Below, one piece after another: positions 13,990 through 18,465 of a stretch of 18,465 bases of DNA (position 1 is its first letter; every line of letters starts with the position of its first letter). Position numbers and translations under genes: made by a program. Source of the DNA: Trichomonas tenax (lineage: Eukaryota; Parabasalia; Trichomonadida; Trichomonadidae). The stretch covers positions 1 to 18,465 of the forward strand of contig JALKBU010001010.1 of the NCBI GenBank assembly GCA_023091735.1, written 5' to 3'. The notes beneath the pieces were generated by a model. That model saw only the letters and a program-made list of their open reading frames with translations. It made no database searches and was not told where the DNA came from.

Positions 13990-16900
13990 TTATTCAAGCC
14001 TCATGTATATTCCGTCTAAATCCATATCTTCTTCCTCTTCTTCGACTAATTTGATATCTCTTACATCCACGTATATAGTAATGAATCCGTTGACAACGAA
14101 AGCGATGTCGCAGATGTAGTCAGTGAGAAGATCTGAGATAGATGGGGATATAATAATCGCATTAGGCTGTCGATGCAACCTTGCTTCTTTTCCGTCGAAA
14201 ACGCAATCAGCGAATTTTCCGTGCATGATGCACGCGGCGATCGATAGCTCGAAAATATCTTCTAATTCTAATGCTTTCTGTATAGCAAAGAAAGCCGTGT
14301 TGAGAGCAGCAATAGCAGCTTGGATTAATGGCTCTGTTTCATCACAGATACCAAAAACAATTTGCAATTCACCAAATGACCATGTTAAGAATCGCGGCTG
14401 AAAATCTTTTGCGAATTCTTTGAGCGCAAACATGATTGTTCTAACTTCATAACTGCATGAATCGACTTCAGACATTTTATCTCCTTCGCTGAATGAAGTG
14501 AAAACGAGACTTAATATAACAGCATCTCTATCTTTCATGTCTGGTGAGAAAGCCTCCAAAGGATGCAAAACTTGGATCATTGATTGGTATTCTTTGTCTT
14601 TTTCAGCAATTGCTTCTCTTAAAGCCGTCATCTCTCTGGAGCGCTCAATAATAGCAACTCTTAATCCATCGAGAACATATGGGTGAATATTGAATTCTAC
14701 TTCTTTGATTATTTTATAATTCTCACCAATGAAGTCCTGCATGTCACCGCTGAAAGCAGTGAGCCACCGGTGATTAACGAATACTATTTCATCATTCTCA
14801 TCGATAATAGCTGCTGGATATCCAATTAAATCTAATGTAAAAATGTTTTCGTTCATTCCACTGACTGAATTACTTCCATCTTCACTAACTGCTGTTCTCA
14901 CGTAAGGAACGAGCAAAGCGATCATCTCTGTACACAGAATAGAGTGAACAAATTCAGACATCACATAACTAATAAATGTAATAATAACAGCAGCAATGGA
15001 AACAACTGAAGTATGAATTGCTATTTGAATAAATGTTCCTATTAATATATCGTGTTGATAAGTTTGATTTCGTTGATCTATGTAAAGATTATCAGCAGGA
15101 ATCAATTCATTCAAAATTGTGTCCGCAGCTTCATCGGAATAATTCATCATTAGATTTGGATCATCTGTATAATATGATAAAGCAAGATTCCTAGAAAGTT
15201 TGAAAATTAGAGGATAATTATTCGATTTAGCTCTATTCAATCTCATGATCATTTTCATTGTTGTTTCTACTACAGATCTCGATCTATTTTTTTGGCTCAC
15301 ATTTAAAATTCCAATCCTTGTTGTTGTAATTGCAGTCGATATATAAAACAATTGAGTAACTTCTCTAAACATATCATCCAAAGCCGAATATAATGTTTGA
15401 AGGGTATCTGTCGCAGTTGTCATTAAAGCAAAGAAAGTGAAAAAATACTTGAAACACATGATCATAAATAGTATAATAATAACCCATGTGTAATATCTTT
15501 GGCTCTTATGATTGCCGCTTATAATTTTTGTCATTATGTTTGATTCATTTGTAGCAACACCTTCATTGATAGTTTTATTGATGTGGGACAGCTTCAGTCT
15601 ATAAACAATGAGAGCAATGATGAATACTACACCGGAAAGAATAATGAACAAGTCAGCAATGTTTCCCCATAACAAATAATTCTCTGCCATATCGTTGAAA
15701 ACAGTTACAAGTGCTGGATTAAACTTGTCAAGGAACTGATTGAACCAGTCAGTCAAATTCAACAAATTCTCTTGAGTGCTCAAATAATATGGACTATCTT
15801 CGCACTTTGGTGCCATGATAAAGTTCTGAATCATTGAGGCAATGCGTGTTCCAATAGTCATATATGAATATGTAAACTCGTCTCCATCAATAGTTACGGT
15901 TTGAATATAATTGCCACCAAACACTTCCCATAGCGAACTATTGAGAATTGAACTCGATGATATAATATTTATAAAGTCTTTCATAAAATGCGCGTATTCT
16001 AATATATAGTTATCATTAAAATTCTGAATGTTAGCTCGGTTTTCAGCATTGTCATAAATACCTCTGCAAGGTCTGAGAGAATTAATAATCAAAGTCACAA
16101 AGCTCGCTTGTTTGTAATTAACTGCGTTTGTCAGTGCTACAACACCATCTATGTTGGAATTAAAAGCAACAGTTCCAATAGTAATAAAGACAATATATCC
16201 AATGAAAGCGATTCCTGCGAATAAGTTCAAATAATATGTTACTGCTAAATGCTTTGAGTCTAATCGAAGTGCTTCGTTAGAAATAGCTGATTTAACTGAT
16301 GTGCAGTTATTTTCCTTTGATTCAGTTGTGCAATTAGATTCATTTGACTCATCGATTCCTTCATATTTCTGGCTGAAGAAAACAATTTGCGTGTTCATTT
16401 CTCTCCACAATGGATTATCTTCCTGATACGCCGAGCACAAGCCTATCATCTTCGCTATCTGTTCAACCTTCATTGTATCCGTTGTACATCTCTCATAAAA
16501 GGGTGAAGCTAATTTCAAAAACATTATTTTTGTTGGATGCTTTATCATCATCAGATCGACATAATATTCTATCTTTCGTTCCAATTCTGATATGGCAGAG
16601 CCAAAAAAGAAGTAATAAGAATTTTGAATATGTTGAATCACTGGTACGCACGAATTCATCAGTTCAAAGAACTTTCTAATGGCTGTAGACATCTTTTTGT
16701 AGTATTCGAAGTCTTCAGGGTCAACATTTTTCGATCTCTGTTTCTTAATAATTTGATATTCGTAAAGTTTGAATTGTTCATATCTATTTATAGGGTTCGA
16801 AGATAGCGCTTTTTTCTCTATCTCGGCGATATATGGTATTGATGCTGGTAAACAGCTTAATATTCTTAATAACGAAATATAAATAAAAGGATCTTTTTCT

Positions 16901-18039
16901 GTTTTGAGGCAATGCTGGAACATTGTTCCGTCCAATAAGAACTTAGGATTTGAGAAATACATAACATAGCAATATTCTAAAAATCTTATTCCATCAGATA
17001 TCTTAATATCTTCAACAGTCGATGCCTGCTGTATTCTGTGCTTCATTTTTGTGATCCTCCACTCATTTATCACTCTCGATACCAAATAAAATACAAAATA
17101 TATCAAAAAGGTGAACCATATGTGCATCAGATACGGGCTCTTGTAGTTATAGTATATGGATGACACTCCGATGCAGAACTGATAGAAATAACATAATCCG
17201 AATGATAAATGTGAAGAAATTTCATGTCGAGAAACGAGCATCATTAGCCGTGTCTTAGCAAAAAAGAGGATTGACGTAACGAGATATATAGCTGCAACGA
17301 TGGACTTCCCGTACACAGCCGTTTTGTAATCGTAAACTAAGCCTACCAAGAAGACATTTACAAATGCTGGTGCGTTTTGTGTTCTGTTGGGTACAACAAC
17401 GTAATTTTCGACTGAGTTAAAGAGCGATGTGTTGAAGATTGCGAAGATATAAACTTGAAAAGCTAATAGTAATGTTGTAAGTAACTGGATGGTTGCATAG
17501 TACCATATACACGGACTTTCATCTAAAAGTATTCTGTGAACTACTCTACTCGCAATAACTAAATTTGGGAACATTAAAACTTGTGGCAATAGTACTGAAA
17601 ACACATATGATATGAATGTAAACCTGTTGCTAAACGTGATTTTCTTGGATATCTGGTAAATGCAGAGCCAGAAAAAAAATATGCAAAAGAGTGATAGTAT
17701 TTCAATCAGAAATAATTGCTGGAATATGTGTGGATCCATTTTATCGGTCATAGAGAACTGTATTATAACATTTAAAAATAAATTTATCGTATGAGTTTCA
17801 TTTCGATAATTAGATAACAGTATCGAGAAGATGCAGACAGAACAAAGTATCTGGAATTGCGTAAAATGGTAGATAACTTGTGGAATAATGCCACAATTCT
17901 GCGTCACTCTTGAGAAAATTAGAAAAAGGGTGTGAATGGTATGCTGGAAGCTCTTATTTGGATCCTCAATCGCTTGTATGTCCACTAAAGTGGCGTATAA
18001 CGCCTGTGAATCAATAGGCTTCGATATATCACACTCCAT
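13990..18039 (-). CDS. polytopic PAS plus cyclase-like protein (trichomonad adenylate-cyclase family), catalytic site degenerate
   Basis: I place the start at ATG 18039-18037 (MECDISKPIDSQ), giving 1349 residues; the 13 codons before it begin with GTG. The N-terminal third has about seven hydrophobic segments, such as LIEILSLFCIFFFWLCIY and WFTFLIYFVFYLVSRV. A cytosolic helical region follows (about 320-590), then a membrane span near 600, a large likely extracellular part with NxS/T sites, and spans near 790, 850 and 1000-1025. After that come a PAS domain (about 1065-1120, PAAIIDENDEIVFVNHRWL) and a cyclase-fold domain (about 1170-1349). In class III cyclases two Asp residues bind metal. 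Here the strand holding the first reads VILSLVFTSFSEGD without it, and the 'GD' position reads TWSFGELQIVFG, with Glu. The protein is therefore probably a sensor or pseudocyclase rather than an enzyme, unless it pairs with a complete partner. Confidence 0.8.
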   Translation of the reverse strand: MECDISKPIDSQALYATLVDIQAIEDPNKSFQHTIHTLFLIFSRVTQNCGIIPQVIYHFTQFQILCSVCIFSILLSNYRNETHTINLFLNVIIQFSMTDKMDPHIFQQLFLIEILSLFCIFFFWLCIYQISKKITFSNRFTFISYVFSVLLPQVLMFPNLVIASRVVHRILLDESPCIWYYATIQLLTTLLLAFQVYIFAIFNTSLFNSVENYVVVPNRTQNAPAFVNVFLVGLVYDYKTAVYGKSIVAAIYLVTSILFFAKTRLMMLVSRHEISSHLSFGLCYFYQFCIGVSSIYYNYKSPYLMHIWFTFLIYFVFYLVSRVINEWRITKMKHRIQQASTVEDIKISDGIRFLEYCYVMYFSNPKFLLDGTMFQHCLKTEKDPFIYISLLRILSCLPASIPYIAEIEKKALSSNPINRYEQFKLYEYQIIKKQRSKNVDPEDFEYYKKMSTAIRKFFELMNSCVPVIQHIQNSYYFFFGSAISELERKIEYYVDLMMIKHPTKIMFLKLASPFYERCTTDTMKVEQIAKMIGLCSAYQEDNPLWREMNTQIVFFSQKYEGIDESNESNCTTESKENNCTSVKSAISNEALRLDSKHLAVTYYLNLFAGIAFIGYIVFITIGTVAFNSNIDGVVALTNAVNYKQASFVTLIINSLRPCRGIYDNAENRANIQNFNDNYILEYAHFMKDFINIISSSSILNSSLWEVFGGNYIQTVTIDGDEFTYSYMTIGTRIASMIQNFIMAPKCEDSPYYLSTQENLLNLTDWFNQFLDKFNPALVTVFNDMAENYLLWGNIADLFIILSGVVFIIALIVYRLKLSHINKTINEGVATNESNIMTKIISGNHKSQRYYTWVIIILFMIMCFKYFFTFFALMTTATDTLQTLYSALDDMFREVTQLFYISTAITTTRIGILNVSQKNRSRSVVETTMKMIMRLNRAKSNNYPLIFKLSRNLALSYYTDDPNLMMNYSDEAADTILNELIPADNLYIDQRNQTYQHDILIGTFIQIAIHTSVVSIAAVIITFISYVMSEFVHSILCTEMIALLVPYVRTAVSEDGSNSVSGMNENIFTLDLIGYPAAIIDENDEIVFVNHRWLTAFSGDMQDFIGENYKIIKEVEFNIHPYVLDGLRVAIIERSREMTALREAIAEKDKEYQSMIQVLHPLEAFSPDMKDRDAVILSLVFTSFSEGDKMSEVDSCSYEVRTIMFALKEFAKDFQPRFLTWSFGELQIVFGICDETEPLIQAAIAALNTAFFAIQKALELEDIFELSIAACIMHGKFADCVFDGKEARLHRQPNAIIISPSISDLLTDYICDIAFVVNGFITIYVDVRDIKLVEEEEEDMDLDGIYMRLE

Positions 18040-18053
18040 ATTTATTTTATTTT

Positions 18054-18058
18054 TATGA
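18054..18058 (-). promoter_or_regulatory. candidate trichomonad initiator (Inr) of the cyclase-like gene
   Basis: On the minus strand TCATA fits the Trichomonas initiator consensus TCA(+1)-Y-(T/A). The A at 18056 lies 17 bases upstream of the ATG at 18039, in the usual 5-20 base window for trichomonad 5' leaders. It also supports choosing that ATG over the upstream GTG. The motif is short, so chance occurrence is possible. Confidence 0.4.
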
Positions 18059-18465
18059 TTGAATAGAAGGTGTGGCACTCTGAATTTGCAATATTGTTAA
18101 AAAATAATTAGATAAATAGTATTAACAGTATATACCCTATACATATTCATTGTTAAATATATGCATTAACTCCAACCGGACCCTTCAAAATTAACCTTTA
18201 AAAACTGTTTTGAGTTGCGTTTTGTATTCTACATATTGTGCTTAGTAATATTTTCCACTTATAATCGAAAAATAATTGTGAGATGTTCGTTTTTTGCACT
18301 CAATTTTATTTTGCTCAAATATACTAAAATACAGCATTTCTATAGCATATATTATCCACTGGCCAGCTCAAAATTCAACAAAACCCCATTATTTAAACAA
18401 AAAATTTGTTTTGCATTTTTTGGCTATGTGAGTGATAGTTTTCTGGTTCTTCAAGTCACGCGGCT
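18059..18465. other. right-hand AT-rich flank without a recognised gene
   Basis: Upstream region of the cyclase-like gene, running to the window edge. No ORF with a credible start, no repeat shared with the rest of the window and no RNA gene were seen. The promoter of a gene lying beyond the edge could be included. Confidence 0.4.

Overview
The window looks like nuclear DNA of a parabasalid, most likely a trichomonad such as Tritrichomonas or Trichomonas. The genes are intronless, sit in AT-rich spacers and mostly end in TAA. They belong to families known to be expanded in trichomonads: DUF3447/ankyrin-repeat proteins, multi-membrane PAS plus cyclase-like proteins, GAF-containing cyclic-nucleotide phosphodiesterases, and a phage-tail-collar-like protein of the kind found in trichomonad repetitive DNA. 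The exact species cannot be fixed from sequence alone.

The left part (about 1-3250) is a mosaic of repeats and gene debris. It holds a short N-terminal fragment on the minus strand, a small broken ORF with a weak DUF3223-like look, a 61-bp tandem array and an intact collar-domain gene. It also holds two minus-strand gene remnants that share a similar 3' flank, a 118-bp tandem duplication, several hairpins, a G7 tract, and a 136-bp GC-hairpin repeat present twice 683 bp apart. The second copy of that repeat runs straight into a 5'-truncated ankyrin gene (about 3254-4969). The ankyrin gene keeps one reading frame but carries two internal TAA codons.

From about 5100 rightwards the window is ordinary single-copy gene space. 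In order it holds: a GT64 exostosin-like type II membrane glycosyltransferase (minus); a lysine/acid repeat protein with an 87-bp in-frame minisatellite (minus); an 850-bp spacer with a possible Galpha-like N-terminal relic; a large phosphodiesterase with up to four GAF-like domains and an intact HD catalytic site (plus); a glutamine-rich protein with an acidic tail (plus); and a polytopic PAS plus cyclase-like protein whose catalytic metal ligands appear to be lost (minus).

The phosphodiesterase, the cyclase-like protein and the possible Galpha relic all touch cyclic-nucleotide signalling. In a trichomonad genome rich in these families, however, neighbourhood is weak evidence for a functional link. 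I see no tRNA, rRNA, CRISPR array or complete transposon.
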